Source: Ferrovibrio sp. | Lineage (GTDB): Bacteria; Pseudomonadota; Alphaproteobacteria; Ferrovibrionales; Ferrovibrionaceae | Length of the DNA: 54,153 bases | Assembly (NCBI RefSeq): GCF_002796975.1 | Contig: NZ_PEKV01000007.1 | Location: 7,066-61,218, forward strand | Reading direction: 5' to 3' | Shown: piece by piece, positions 16,791 to 26,216 of the stretch | Numbering within the stretch: the first letter of the stretch is position 1 | Layout of the letters: each line of letters begins with the position of its first letter | Made by a program: the position numbers and the translations under genes | The notes under the pieces: model-generated | What the model saw: only the letters and a program-made list of their open reading frames with translations | What the model was told of the DNA's origin: nothing | Databases searched by the model: none

Positions 16791-18287
16791 TCATTTCATC
16801 GTCGGCATGACGAATTCGGCGCCAGCTCGAATCCCGGTTGGCCAACGGCTGGTGATTGTCTTGAGGCGTGAATAGAATCGAACGCCTTCCGGGCCATGCA
16901 TGTGCAGGTCGCCGAATAAGGACGACTTCCAGCCGCCGAAGGAATGGAAGGCCATCGGCACCGGGATCGGCACGTTGATGCCCACCATGCCGACCTTGAT
17001 CTGATGCGCGAATTCGCGCGCCGCATCGCCATCGCGCGTGAAGATCGCGGTGCCGTTGCCGTATTCATGCTCGTTGATCCACTTTGCCGCTGTGGCGTAG
17101 CTGTCGGCGCGGGCGACAGCGAGAACCGGGCCGAAGATCTCTTCCTTGTAGATCGTCATGTCGGGGGTGACGTGATCGAACAGCGAGCCGCCGATGAAGT
17201 TACCATTCTCGTAGCCCTGCAGCTTCAGGCCGCGGCCGTCGACGACGAGCCTGGCGCCTTCGGCCACGCCGGCATCGATATAGCCGCGCACCTTGTCGAG
17301 ATGTTGGCGTGTGACGAGAGGGCCCATTTCAGCTTCCGGATCGATGCCGGGACCGACGCGGAGCGCACGCACCTTCGGTTCCAACTTGGCCATTAGCGCA
17401 TCGGCGGTGGCTTCACCCACCGGCACGGCCACCGAGATCGCCATGCAGCGTTCGCCGGCCGAGCCATAGGCTGCGCCCATCAGCGCATCCACTGCCTGAT
17501 CGAGATCGGCATCTGGCATGACGATCATGTGGTTCTTTGCGCCGCCGAGCGCTTGGCAGCGCTTGCCGGTGCGGGCTGCGGTTTCATAGATGTAGCGCGC
17601 GATCGGCGTCGAACCGACGAAGCTGACGGCCTGGATATCCGGGTCATGCAGCAGAGCGTCGACGGCTTCCTTGTCGCCCTGGATCACGCTGAACACGCCG
17701 TCGGGCAGGCCGGCTTCCTTCAGCCATTGTGCCAGCAACAGTGCGGCCGAGGGATCACGCTCGGACGGCTTGAGAATAAAACAATTGCCGCAGGCCAGCG
17801 CGACCGGGAACATCCACATCGGCACCATGGCGGGGAAGTTGAACGGTGTGATGCCGGCGACGACGCCGAGCGGCTGGCGCAGCGACATGCTGTCGACCTG
17901 GGTGCCGACATTCTCGGTGACTTCGCCTTTCAGCAACTGCGGCGCGGCAGTTGCGAATTCCACCACTTCCATGCCGCGCTGGATTTCGCCCTTAGCGTCT
18001 GACAGTACCTTGCCGTGTTCGGCGGTAATGACGGCGGCGAGTTCGTCGATCCGCTCGTCCAGGATACGCAGGAAGTTGTTCAGGATGCGGGCGCGCTTCA
18101 GCGGCGTGGTCGCAGCCCAGGCCGGGGCGACCGCTTCGGCAGCCTGAACGGCGGCGCGGACCTCGACAGCGGTGGCGAGACAGACTTCACCCGACTGTGC
18201 ACCGGTGGCAGGGTTGAAAACGGGTGCCGTACGCCCCTGACCCTGTACCAGGCGGCCGTTGATGAAATGGGCAATGACCTTGGACAT
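16791..18287 (-). CDS. mmsA: Methylmalonate-semialdehyde dehydrogenase (CoA-acylating)
   Basis: 498 residues. Catalytic Cys281 is in [17 protein letters not shown]; the cofactor region is [20 protein letters not shown] and [13 protein letters not shown]; the position of the usual ALDH general-base Glu is Asn in [15 protein letters not shown], as in CoA-dependent MMSDH enzymes. It converts (methyl)malonate semialdehyde with NAD and CoA to propionyl- or acetyl-CoA, in valine, beta-alanine or inositol breakdown. No mmsB or beta-alanine transaminase is adjacent. Divergent from a LysR gene with an apparent operator between them. Confidence 0.93.
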   Translation of the reverse strand: MSKVIAHFINGRLVQGQGRTAPVFNPATGAQSGEVCLATAVEVRAAVQAAEAVAPAWAATTPLKRARILNNFLRILDERIDELAAVITAEHGKVLSDAKGEIQRGMEVVEFATAAPQLLKGEVTENVGTQVDSMSLRQPLGVVAGITPFNFPAMVPMWMFPVALACGNCFILKPSERDPSAALLLAQWLKEAGLPDGVFSVIQGDKEAVDALLHDPDIQAVSFVGSTPIARYIYETAARTGKRCQALGGAKNHMIVMPDADLDQAVDALMGAAYGSAGERCMAISVAVPVGEATADALMAKLEPKVRALRVGPGIDPEAEMGPLVTRQHLDKVRGYIDAGVAEGARLVVDGRGLKLQGYENGNFIGGSLFDHVTPDMTIYKEEIFGPVLAVARADSYATAAKWINEHEYGNGTAIFTRDGDAAREFAHQIKVGMVGINVPIPVPMAFHSFGGWKSSLFGDLHMHGPEGVRFYSRLKTITSRWPTGIRAGAEFVMPTMK

Positions 18288-18339
18288 CTGATGGTTCCTG
18301 AGGGTTTGATCGAATGCCCGAGTGTTTCAGCTTTAAGAA

Positions 18340-18380
18340 ATGCACATCAATACGAAATTATGCTAAATCATTGTGCATAA
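18340..18380. promoter_or_regulatory. LysR-type operator between mmsA and its divergent regulator
   Basis: The 116-bp divergent space holds TTATGC-N11-GCATAA (18358-18363 and 18375-18380), an exact T-N11-A LysR box with 6-bp arms. An overlapping wider pair ATGCACA (18340-18346) and TGTGCAT (18372-18378) shares the right half. Two left half-sites using one right half-site would allow a shift between inducer-free and inducer-bound contacts. Confidence 0.7.
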
Positions 18381-18403
18381 ATTAAAGTAATGGCTCGGCG
18401 TCA

Positions 18404-19294
18404 ATGGACTGGGATCATCTGAGGGTTTTTCTGGCAGTCGCCCGTGAGGGCCAGCTGCTGTCAGCAGGCAAAAAACTCGGGCTGAACCACGCCACGGTGT
18501 CGCGGCGGCTGGATGCCCTGGAGGAATCACTCGGCGCGCAGCTCTTCGTGCGCCGGCCGGCCGGTTCGCTGCCCACGGCGGCAGGCGAACGCCTGCTGGA
18601 GGTGGCAGAGCGGCTCGAGACAGCCGTGCTCGGCATTTCCGAAGAGCTGCGCGACGTGACGGCCGAAGTTGCGGGCACCGTGCGGATCGGCGCGCCGGAC
18701 GGTCTGGGCAACTGCTTCCTCGCCGCCGAGCTTGGCGCGCTGGTGGCGCTGCATCCCGGACTAGTGGTCGAGCTGGTGCCGCTGCCGCGGATCTTCTCGC
18801 TGTCGCGCCGCGAGGCCGATCTGGCCATCGTGCTCGAACCGCCGGCCGATGGCCGCCTGGTGGTGTCACGCCTCGCCGAATACTCACTCGGGCTTTATGC
18901 CGCGCGCGATTATCTTGAGCGCGAAGGCGCTCCTGCAGATGAAGCCGGGCTGGCACAGCATGTGCTGGTCGCCGGCGTCGAGGATATGGCCTATTCCGCG
19001 GCACTGGATTACGGCGCGCTGCTGGAGAAAATGCCGGGCCGCAAATTTCGTTGCGCCAGCGTGGTCGGCCAGCTCGAAGCGGTGCGGGCTGGCACCGGTA
19101 TCGGCATTCTGCATGACTTTGCGGTCAATGGTGAGGCCGGCCTGGTGCGTGTGCTGCCCGAGGTGTCGTTCCGCCGCAGTTACTATCTGCTGAGCCATCC
19201 GGAATCGGCCGGCGTGCGCCGGATTGTCACCTGCCGCGAATTCCTCACCCGTCGTTTTCGCGAGGAACGTGCACGTTTCTTGCCGGCGGACTAG
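18404..19294 (+). CDS. LysR-family transcriptional regulator (divergent from mmsA)
   Basis: 296 residues, typical LysR length. The HTH is MDWDHLRVFLAVAREGQLLS then LGLNHATVSRRLDALEE and LGAQLFVRR. The effector domain follows from about residue 90 (VRIGAPDGLGNCFLAAELG). Divergence from mmsA and the LysR box in between make it the likely mmsA regulator. Its stop TAG overlaps the stop of the converging coxG gene in a shared CTAG. Confidence 0.9.
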   Translation: MDWDHLRVFLAVAREGQLLSAGKKLGLNHATVSRRLDALEESLGAQLFVRRPAGSLPTAAGERLLEVAERLETAVLGISEELRDVTAEVAGTVRIGAPDGLGNCFLAAELGALVALHPGLVVELVPLPRIFSLSRREADLAIVLEPPADGRLVVSRLAEYSLGLYAARDYLEREGAPADEAGLAQHVLVAGVEDMAYSAALDYGALLEKMPGRKFRCASVVGQLEAVRAGTGIGILHDFAVNGEAGLVRVLPEVSFRRSYYLLSHPESAGVRRIVTCREFLTRRFREERARFLPAD

Positions 19295-19863
19295 AGCGAA
19301 AGGTAGAATGCTGCCGCAATGGCCAGCACCACTACAGCGGCGATAACGAGGAGGCGGCTGTTCTGTGCCGGTTTCGTGGGAGGTACAGCCACAGGCGTTT
19401 CGACTGTCGGCTTTGTCGGCGATGTGCTTTCGGCGATCTCGACAAATTTCCGGAAAAAGTCCTCGGCCATTTTTTTCGCCGTCGTATCGATCAGCCGCGC
19501 GCCGATCTGCGCCAGCTTGCCGCCGACGGCCGCCTCGACCTGATAGTTCAACTGGGTAGCATCGCCGACCGTGGTCAGTTTCACCGCCGCGCTTCCCTTG
19601 GCAAAGCCGGCCGCGCCGCCGCTGCCTTCGCCGGAGATGACGTAGGAATTCGGCGGGTCGAGATCCGACAGCGTCACCTTGCCGGAAAAGCCAGCCTTGA
19701 TCGGGCCGATCTTGGCGGTGACTTTCGCGAGCAGCACATTGCCGGGCTCGCGCGTCACGCTCTCGCAGCCAGGAATGCATTGCCGCAGCACATCCGCGTC
19801 GTTGAGCGCATTCCATACATGCTGCCGGTCCGCGGCAATGCTGACGTCGCCTGCCATTTGCAT
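19291..19863 (-). CDS. coxG: CoxG-like SRPBCC protein with C-terminal membrane anchor
   Basis: 190 residues: a SRPBCC/CoxG domain (MAGDVSIAADRQHVWNALND, CIPGCESVTREPGN, GSGGAAGFAKGSAAV, GGKLAQIGARLIDTTAKKMA), a Thr/Pro-rich linker, and a single C-terminal hydrophobic helix LLVIAAVVVLAIAAAFYL. CoxG proteins help anchor or mature CO-dehydrogenase-type molybdenum hydroxylases at the membrane. It is the last gene of the minus-strand operon that starts with such an enzyme, 12 bp after the flavoprotein gene, so it probably docks that hydroxylase. Met3 could also be the start. Confidence 0.87.
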   Translation of the reverse strand: MQMAGDVSIAADRQHVWNALNDADVLRQCIPGCESVTREPGNVLLAKVTAKIGPIKAGFSGKVTLSDLDPPNSYVISGEGSGGAAGFAKGSAAVKLTTVGDATQLNYQVEAAVGGKLAQIGARLIDTTAKKMAEDFFRKFVEIAESTSPTKPTVETPVAVPPTKPAQNSRLLVIAAVVVLAIAAAFYLSL

Positions 19864-19875
19864 CTGGTCGTGTCC

Positions 19876-21087
19876 TTAATGAAGGGCCGGGGAGACGGCG
19901 GTTTCGCGCATCACGGCTTCGACAGAGCGGTAGCGTTCCGCCATCTGGCGTTCCTCGGGTGTGAGGATCTGCGCCTGCATATAGGCGCCCAGGCTGCGGG
20001 CATGGCCGACGATAAACTGTCCGATCGGTTGCCGTTTGCTGTCGTAGGCTTTCAGTGCCTGCACCGGATCATCCGGCGACGCGGTGAGCGCCTCGGTCAG
20101 GGCACGCGCATCGGCCGCTGCCTTGGTCACGCCCATGCCGCAATGCGGCCGCGCCACAAAGGCGGCATCGCCGAGCAACGCGACGCGGCCAAAGGCCAGC
20201 TGCGGCGACTCAAGATCGTAGATCGGCTGCACCATCGGCTGTGTCGCCTTGTGCACGATCTCGGCAAACTGCGGCGCCAGCACCGCATCGGCCGCGCGCA
20301 GCATGGCCTGCTGCACATCGGCGCGGATCAGCTGCGGCGGGATACCGTCCTCATGCCGGCGGCCCTGTGCGTCGGTTAGCAGATCGGGCAGCTGAGTCTG
20401 TTCATCAGCTGGGCGATACCAGACGAAATTGAAACGGCGATGGCCCGGCGAAAGATTGTCGCCGATGCCGGCCACGGGATAGCCCAGCATCTGCTCGCCG
20501 GGCGGCAGGCAGAAGGCGAAGCGTTCGAAGAGCGCGCCATGCGTCGCCGGCGACAGCACGGCTTCATCGGTCAGCCCGCGCCAGGCGACATAGCCGGCAT
20601 AGCTCGGTCGCACCTGCGGCAGAAGAGATTGTCGTACGGTCGAGCGGATGCCATCGGCGCCGATCAGGATGTCGCCACGCTGCTGCGACCCGTCGGCCAG
20701 TGTGATCGCCACACCGGCATTGTCCTGCTCGAAACTGCGCAAGCCCGCACCGAAGCGGTAGAGATCGGCCGGCAGCGCCGCCTTGAGCAAATGATACAGC
20801 CGGCCCCAGGCGGTGAGGATTTGCGGCAGCGTGCTTTCCTGCAGCACCGCGCCGTTGCGGCCCAGGGTGACGCGGCCGGGCACCGGCACGCCGATCTTGT
20901 CATCAATCGTCAGGCCTGCGACTTCAAGGCAGTCGAAGAGTTCGGGATGCGTGACGATACCGGCGCCACGGCCGGACAGAGAGGTATTCGCCCGTTCCAG
21001 CACCACCACGTCCCAACCGGCACGATGCAGCATGTTGGCCGCCAGCAGGCCACCCAGCGAGCCGCCGGCAATCAGCGCGCGGCGCAC
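19876..21087 (-). CDS. FAD-dependent aromatic monooxygenase, 2,6-dihydroxypyridine 3-monooxygenase-like
   Basis: 403 residues of a class A flavin hydroxylase. The FAD Rossmann motif is IAGGSLGGLLAANMLHRAG with VVVLERA, the DG motif is LIGADGIRSTVRQSL, and the GD motif is VALLGDAAFVARPHCGMG. The LSGRGAGIVTHPELF segment and general layout are like 2,6-dihydroxypyridine hydroxylases. Such enzymes add a hydroxyl to an activated (hydroxy)pyridine or phenol. With a Mo-hydroxylase in the same operon, a route of two successive ring hydroxylations is likely. Substrate identity is inference. Confidence 0.82.
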   Translation of the reverse strand: MRRALIAGGSLGGLLAANMLHRAGWDVVVLERANTSLSGRGAGIVTHPELFDCLEVAGLTIDDKIGVPVPGRVTLGRNGAVLQESTLPQILTAWGRLYHLLKAALPADLYRFGAGLRSFEQDNAGVAITLADGSQQRGDILIGADGIRSTVRQSLLPQVRPSYAGYVAWRGLTDEAVLSPATHGALFERFAFCLPPGEQMLGYPVAGIGDNLSPGHRRFNFVWYRPADEQTQLPDLLTDAQGRRHEDGIPPQLIRADVQQAMLRAADAVLAPQFAEIVHKATQPMVQPIYDLESPQLAFGRVALLGDAAFVARPHCGMGVTKAAADARALTEALTASPDDPVQALKAYDSKRQPIGQFIVGHARSLGAYMQAQILTPEERQMAERYRSVEAVMRETAVSPALH

Positions 21088-21091
21088 CGGA

Positions 21092-21532
21092 TCACGCTCC
21101 GGCTTCGGCGGCCGGATAATTCAGTTCGATGGTTACGCCGGAGGGATCGGTCAGGAACAGTTGATGCAGGCCGAGCGAGGGCACCGTGCGTTCGAAGAAA
21201 TCCAGCCCGCGGGCATTCAGGTTCTTGCGCATCGCCGCCAGACCGGTCGCGGTGAAGGCGATGTGGTCGACCGTGCCGGTACCCTGCAGGCTGTCGAGCG
21301 GCTTGTCGCCGAGATAGTCGATCAGGCCCTGGGGATCATTCGGGTCGATGCCGATGATATGGACGGTGCCGTACTCCTTGTCGTCATCGTCGCCCATATA
21401 GAGCCAGATGCCGGGGAATTTGAATTCCGGCCGGAAGCCGACGCGAAGACCCAGGATGTCGGTATAGAAAGCCCGCGAGGCTTCGAGGTCGGTCGTACGG
21501 ATCGAATAATGCGCCAGCCGGTTGATGCCCAT
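21092..21532 (-). CDS. VOC-superfamily protein (possible dioxygenase or isomerase)
   Basis: 146 residues: MGINRLAHYSIRTTDLEASR, FYTDILGLRVGFRPEF, TVDHIAFTATG, LFLTDPSGVTIELNYP. His8, the His of VDHIAF and the Glu of TIELNY match the metal-binding triad of VOC enzymes. Lying between the transporter genes and the flavin monooxygenase (4 bp gap), it may open or rearrange the hydroxylated ring, but single-domain VOC proteins also serve other roles. Confidence 0.82.
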   Translation of the reverse strand: MGINRLAHYSIRTTDLEASRAFYTDILGLRVGFRPEFKFPGIWLYMGDDDDKEYGTVHIIGIDPNDPQGLIDYLGDKPLDSLQGTGTVDHIAFTATGLAAMRKNLNARGLDFFERTVPSLGLHQLFLTDPSGVTIELNYPAAEAGA

Positions 21533-21550
21533 TGTCGTATCCTCCCGTGC

Positions 21551-22254
<704 letters not shown>

Positions 22255-22255
<1 letters not shown>

Positions 22256-23004
22256 CAGTGGCGCCCCTGTCCGAGATAGACCCGCTTGACCTCGGCATTG
22301 GTTCGCACCTCATCCGGCGTGCCATCGGCCAGCAGCTCGCCATGATGCAGCACGATGATACGTTCGCAGATACCCATCACCAATTTCATCTTGTGTTCGA
22401 CCAGGATGATGGTGCGGTCGCGGCTCAGGCGCTGGATCAGGTCCATCATCACCCGGGTTTCCTCGGGCGACATGCCGGCGGTCGGTTCATCGAGCAGCAG
22501 CAGCACCGGTTCGGCGGCCAGCGCCATGGCGATTTCCAGCGCGCGCTGCTCGCCATGCGCCATGTCTTGCGCCGTGCGATCGGCGCGCGCTTCCAGGCCG
22601 ACAAGGGCCAGCAGTTCATGCGCCCGGCGGTTCACCTCGGCATAGCCGTCACGATTGCGCCACGGATTGAGACCGACTTTGCGAGCCTGCACGGCGACGC
22701 GCACATTCTCGAAGGCTGACAGCTTCGGGAAGACGTTGGTGATCTGGAATGACTTGGCTATGCCGTAGTTGGCGAATTTATGCTGCGGCAGGGCCGAGAT
22801 GTCGCGACCCTGGAACAGCAGCTGGCCGGTGGTGGGTGGGAAGGCGCCGGACAGAATGTTGAAATAGGTGCTCTTGCCTGCGCCATTGGGCCCGATGATC
22901 GCGGTCAGTTTGCCGCGTTCGAATTCGATGGAAATGTCCTTGAGCGCAACGAAGCCGCCAAAGGTTTTGCCGACATTGCGGGTCGCCAGAATGATCTCGC
23001 TCAT
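22255..23004 (-). CDS. Branched-chain amino acid-type ABC ATPase, LivG type (operon 1)
   Basis: 249 residues. Walker A IIGPNGAGKSTYFN, signature AHGEQRALEIAMAL, Walker B VLLLLDEPTAGMSPEET and switch VEHKMKLVM are LivG hallmarks. It overlaps LivM by 4 bp and LivF by 1 bp. Confidence 0.92.
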
Positions 23005-23963
23005 TTCCGCACCATCCAGGCCAGTGCCGAGCCCCAGATGCCTTTAGGGAAGAACAGCACGAAGATCACGAAGACCGCACCGAGCACGAGCTGCCAATGA
23101 CTGGTCATCGTGGTCAGCACGTCTTCCAGCAGTAGGAAGGCGGCGGCGCCGACGAAGGGCCCGAAGAAGGTGTTCATACCACCGAGCAGCGCCATCATCA
23201 CCACCTGGCCCGAGGTCAGGTAATGCAGGGTCTCGATCGGCACAATGGAGAGATGCAGCGCTTTCAGCGCGCCGGCCAGGCCGCAGAAGGCACCCGAGAT
23301 GACGAAGGCAATGAACTTGACCCGTGCCACGTCATAGCCGCAGGCGCGTGCACGGCTTTCATTCTCGCGGATCGCCTCCAGCACTGCACCGAACGGCGAA
23401 GCTAGGAGTCGGGAGAACAGCCAGAGCGCAAAGGCGACGAAGGCCAGGATGACGTAATACTTCGTGGTCGGGTTCAGGAAGTTGACGCTGAAGCCGAGGA
23501 TGCCGATTTCCGAGAGGTTGATGCCGCGCAGGCCGTTCTCGCCGCCGGTCAGGTTCACCGCCTGATAGAAGAGGTAGTAGACGCATTGCGACAGCGCCAG
23601 TGTCACCATGGCGAAGTAGATGCCGCGCGTGCGGATCGCTAGGAAGCCCATGATCGCCGCGAAGAACACCGACACCAGCACGCCGATCAGGATCGAGGCG
23701 AACCATGGCACACCGAAATGCACCAGCGCGATACCGCAGCCATAGGCGCCCGAACCAAGGAAGGCGGCATGGCCGAAGGAGAGCAGCCCAGTATAGCCGA
23801 ACAGCAGGTTGAACCCGACCGCGTATAGGCCGAGCACGAGGATGTTCACCGCCAGCGCTTCATAAGGCATCAGCCAAGGGAAGATCAGCAGGAAGCCGAT
23901 GGCTAATGCGGCGCGATGGCGTTTGCCGAAGGCAATGAGAGAGGCGGCCGTATTCGTGGTCAT
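23001..23963 (-). CDS. Branched-chain amino acid-type ABC permease, LivM type (operon 1)
   Basis: 320 residues with multiple hydrophobic helices. The LivM signatures are NLLFGYTGLLSFGHAAFLGS near residues 50-75 and ESRARACGYDVARVKFIAFV in the cytoplasmic loop, followed by SGAFCGLAGALKAL. C-terminal LFFPKGIWG is typical. Lies 3 bp after LivH. Confidence 0.92.
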   Translation of the reverse strand: MTTNTAASLIAFGKRHRAALAIGFLLIFPWLMPYEALAVNILVLGLYAVGFNLLFGYTGLLSFGHAAFLGSGAYGCGIALVHFGVPWFASILIGVLVSVFFAAIMGFLAIRTRGIYFAMVTLALSQCVYYLFYQAVNLTGGENGLRGINLSEIGILGFSVNFLNPTTKYYVILAFVAFALWLFSRLLASPFGAVLEAIRENESRARACGYDVARVKFIAFVISGAFCGLAGALKALHLSIVPIETLHYLTSGQVVMMALLGGMNTFFGPFVGAAAFLLLEDVLTTMTSHWQLVLGAVFVIFVLFFPKGIWGSALAWMVRK

Positions 23964-23966
23964 GGT

Positions 23967-24851
23967 TCAGCCCATCAGCCCGGCGCGGCCGAACAGGCCT
24001 TGCGGACGAACCAGCAGCACCAGTGCCATCAGCAGGAAGATCGAGACCTTGGCCATTTCCGGCATGAACAGGGACGTCATGGCGACGACGATGCCGACCA
24101 TCAGCCCGGCGGTGACGGCGCCAATCAGCGAGCCCATGCCGCCGACCACGGTAACGACGAAGGCCTCGGCCAGCACCGGGATGCCCATTTCAGGGGTCAC
24201 GGCCTGCAGCGGTGCGGCCAGGATGCCGGACAGGCCGGCGATGCCGGTGCCGATGCCGAAGACTAGCAGCCAGATTTTCGACACATCGATGCCGAGCACT
24301 TTCAGGATTTCGGGGTCGCGCGCACCGGCGCGGATGATCAGGCCGAACTTGGTCTTCTCGATGAACAGCCAAAGGCCCAGCACCAGCATGCCCGTCGCGC
24401 CGATCAGGAACAGGCGGTAAAGCGGAAAATAGCCGATACCGATATCGACTGCGCCACGCAGACCGGCCGGTGTGCTGAAGGGAATGCCGTTCAGACCGAA
24501 GAGAATACGGATGCTTTCAATAAAGACGTAGCCTAGGCCGAAGGTCAGCAGCAGGGGATCGTCGATATTGCGGCCATAGAGCGGCCGGACCAGGAAGCGT
24601 TCAACCACTAGGCCGATGGTGCCCACGGCCAGCGGGACGAGGACGAGGCAGATCCAGAAGTTTTTGGTCAGGCCATAGAGGAAGACGCCCATATAGGCGC
24701 CGACCATGTAAAAGGCGCCATGGGCAAAGTTGACGATAGTCAGCATGCCAAAGATCAGCGACAGGCCGATGGCCAGAAGAACAAAGACTGAGCCGAGCGC
24801 CACGCCAGTGACGATTTGTAACAATAGTAATTCAAGAGTGAGACCAGACAT
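23967..24851 (-). CDS. Branched-chain amino acid-type ABC permease, LivH type (operon 1)
   Basis: 294 residues, strongly hydrophobic. LivH motifs include ALGSVFVLLAIGLSLIFGML, VNFAHGAFYMVGAYMG and GGMGSLIGAVTAGL; the C-terminus is VLLVRPQGLFGRAGLMG. It forms the permease pair with LivM. Confidence 0.92.
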   Translation of the reverse strand: MSGLTLELLLLQIVTGVALGSVFVLLAIGLSLIFGMLTIVNFAHGAFYMVGAYMGVFLYGLTKNFWICLVLVPLAVGTIGLVVERFLVRPLYGRNIDDPLLLTFGLGYVFIESIRILFGLNGIPFSTPAGLRGAVDIGIGYFPLYRLFLIGATGMLVLGLWLFIEKTKFGLIIRAGARDPEILKVLGIDVSKIWLLVFGIGTGIAGLSGILAAPLQAVTPEMGIPVLAEAFVVTVVGGMGSLIGAVTAGLMVGIVVAMTSLFMPEMAKVSIFLLMALVLLVRPQGLFGRAGLMG

Positions 24852-24889
24852 TACCAGTCCTTCGTTATGGCGTGACGCTCGGCAATCAC

Positions 24890-26152
24890 TCAGGCTTTGT
24901 GGCCAAGATCGGCACAGGAGCGCAGATTCTTCTCATCGGGATTCTCGACCCCAACGATACTGAACACGTCGTTCTTGTCCTTCATGTCCTTGCTCTTCGA
25001 TTCGATTACGAGAACCGACTGGACCGACTGATGGTCGCAGCCACGGTAATACTGCGGGCCCTTGTAGAAGTCGTATTTCAGGCTCCGCATGGCATCCACG
25101 ACCTTGGCGGTATCGGTGGTGCCAGCATTCTTGACGGCGGTGAGTACGCTGCGAACGCCGGCATAGCCCAGCGCACCGTAATCGGACGGAACTGCCCCGC
25201 CATTGGCGGCGCGGAACTTGTCGTTGAACGCCTTGGCAGTCGGAACAGTGTCTTCCAGGCGCCAGTAATACGAAGTACCGCCGACCACGCCTTCGAAAAT
25301 CTCCGGACCGCCGGCTACGCGGGCAGTATAGAGCAGGACGGGTGCGACGATCTTGATCTTTTCCTTCAGGCCGAATTCGGTGGCCTGCTTCACGGCATTC
25401 ACCTGGTCGCGGCCGAAGTTGCAGATGCAGAGCACATCGGGGCGCAGCGACTGGATGCGCGGCAGGAAGGCGGAATAGTCGTTGGCGCCGATTGGGTGGC
25501 GGATATCTGCCAGCGTCTGCGCACCGAGCAGCTTACCTGCCGATTCAAAGCCACGCACCATCTCATGGCCATAGGCATAATCGGCGGTCAGATAAACCAC
25601 CTTTTTGCCAAACTTGCTGAAGGCATAGCGGCCGACAGCCCCGGCAGTCATGTGCGGATTGAGCGCCTCGTGGAAGGTGAACTTGCTCCAGTCCTTCACC
25701 TCGTTGATCGCATCCGACTGGCTGATCGAATTGAAGATCACGCCGCGCTCTTTGGTCACGTTGTTGATCGAGAGCTGCACAGCGGCCGACAGCGAGCCGA
25801 CAACGTAGTTGACCTTGTCCTTCTCGATTAGCTCCAGCGTGCGGGTCGCCGCTTCGCCGGGATTGAGCTTATCGTCGCGCACCAGCAACTCGGCCAGCCG
25901 GCCCTGGAAGCCACCAGCGTCGTTGAATTCCTTGACGGCGATTTCGGCCGCCTTGACCTGATCATTCGCCTCGGCGCCGAACGGGCCTGTCAGCGGCACC
26001 GGGAAGCCGATCTTGATCGCGCCGGCCTGGGCTCTGGCGATCGAGAACAGCGACGGGGTAAAGCCGGCAAGGGCAACGCCGCCAGCACCGGCGGCGAGAA
26101 TTTCGCGCCGGCTCATGCCGGAGCGACGCTTGGAATTACGCGTGTTCGTCAT
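24890..26152 (-). CDS. Liv-type ABC substrate-binding protein, Tat-exported (operon 1)
   Basis: 420 residues from ATG 26152, chosen for GGAGGAA just upstream. The N-terminal MSRREILAAGAGGVALAGF is a twin-arginine signal, with cleavage near ARAQA. The mature part starts IKIGFPVPLTGPFGAEANDQ and has the receptor family ligand-binding layout (NYVVGSLSAAVQLS, VVYLTADYAYGHEM). It follows the Mo-hydroxylase genes and precedes its permeases, so it is the likely receptor for the aromatic substrate or a precursor. Confidence 0.88.
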   Translation of the reverse strand: MTNTRNSKRRSGMSRREILAAGAGGVALAGFTPSLFSIARAQAGAIKIGFPVPLTGPFGAEANDQVKAAEIAVKEFNDAGGFQGRLAELLVRDDKLNPGEAATRTLELIEKDKVNYVVGSLSAAVQLSINNVTKERGVIFNSISQSDAINEVKDWSKFTFHEALNPHMTAGAVGRYAFSKFGKKVVYLTADYAYGHEMVRGFESAGKLLGAQTLADIRHPIGANDYSAFLPRIQSLRPDVLCICNFGRDQVNAVKQATEFGLKEKIKIVAPVLLYTARVAGGPEIFEGVVGGTSYYWRLEDTVPTAKAFNDKFRAANGGAVPSDYGALGYAGVRSVLTAVKNAGTTDTAKVVDAMRSLKYDFYKGPQYYRGCDHQSVQSVLVIESKSKDMKDKNDVFSIVGVENPDEKNLRSCADLGHKA

Positions 26153-26216
26153 GGTTTCCTCCACCAGGTTTATGTTGCGACAGTTCATCTGCCGTTTAAG
26201 CCGTACTCTTCAGACA

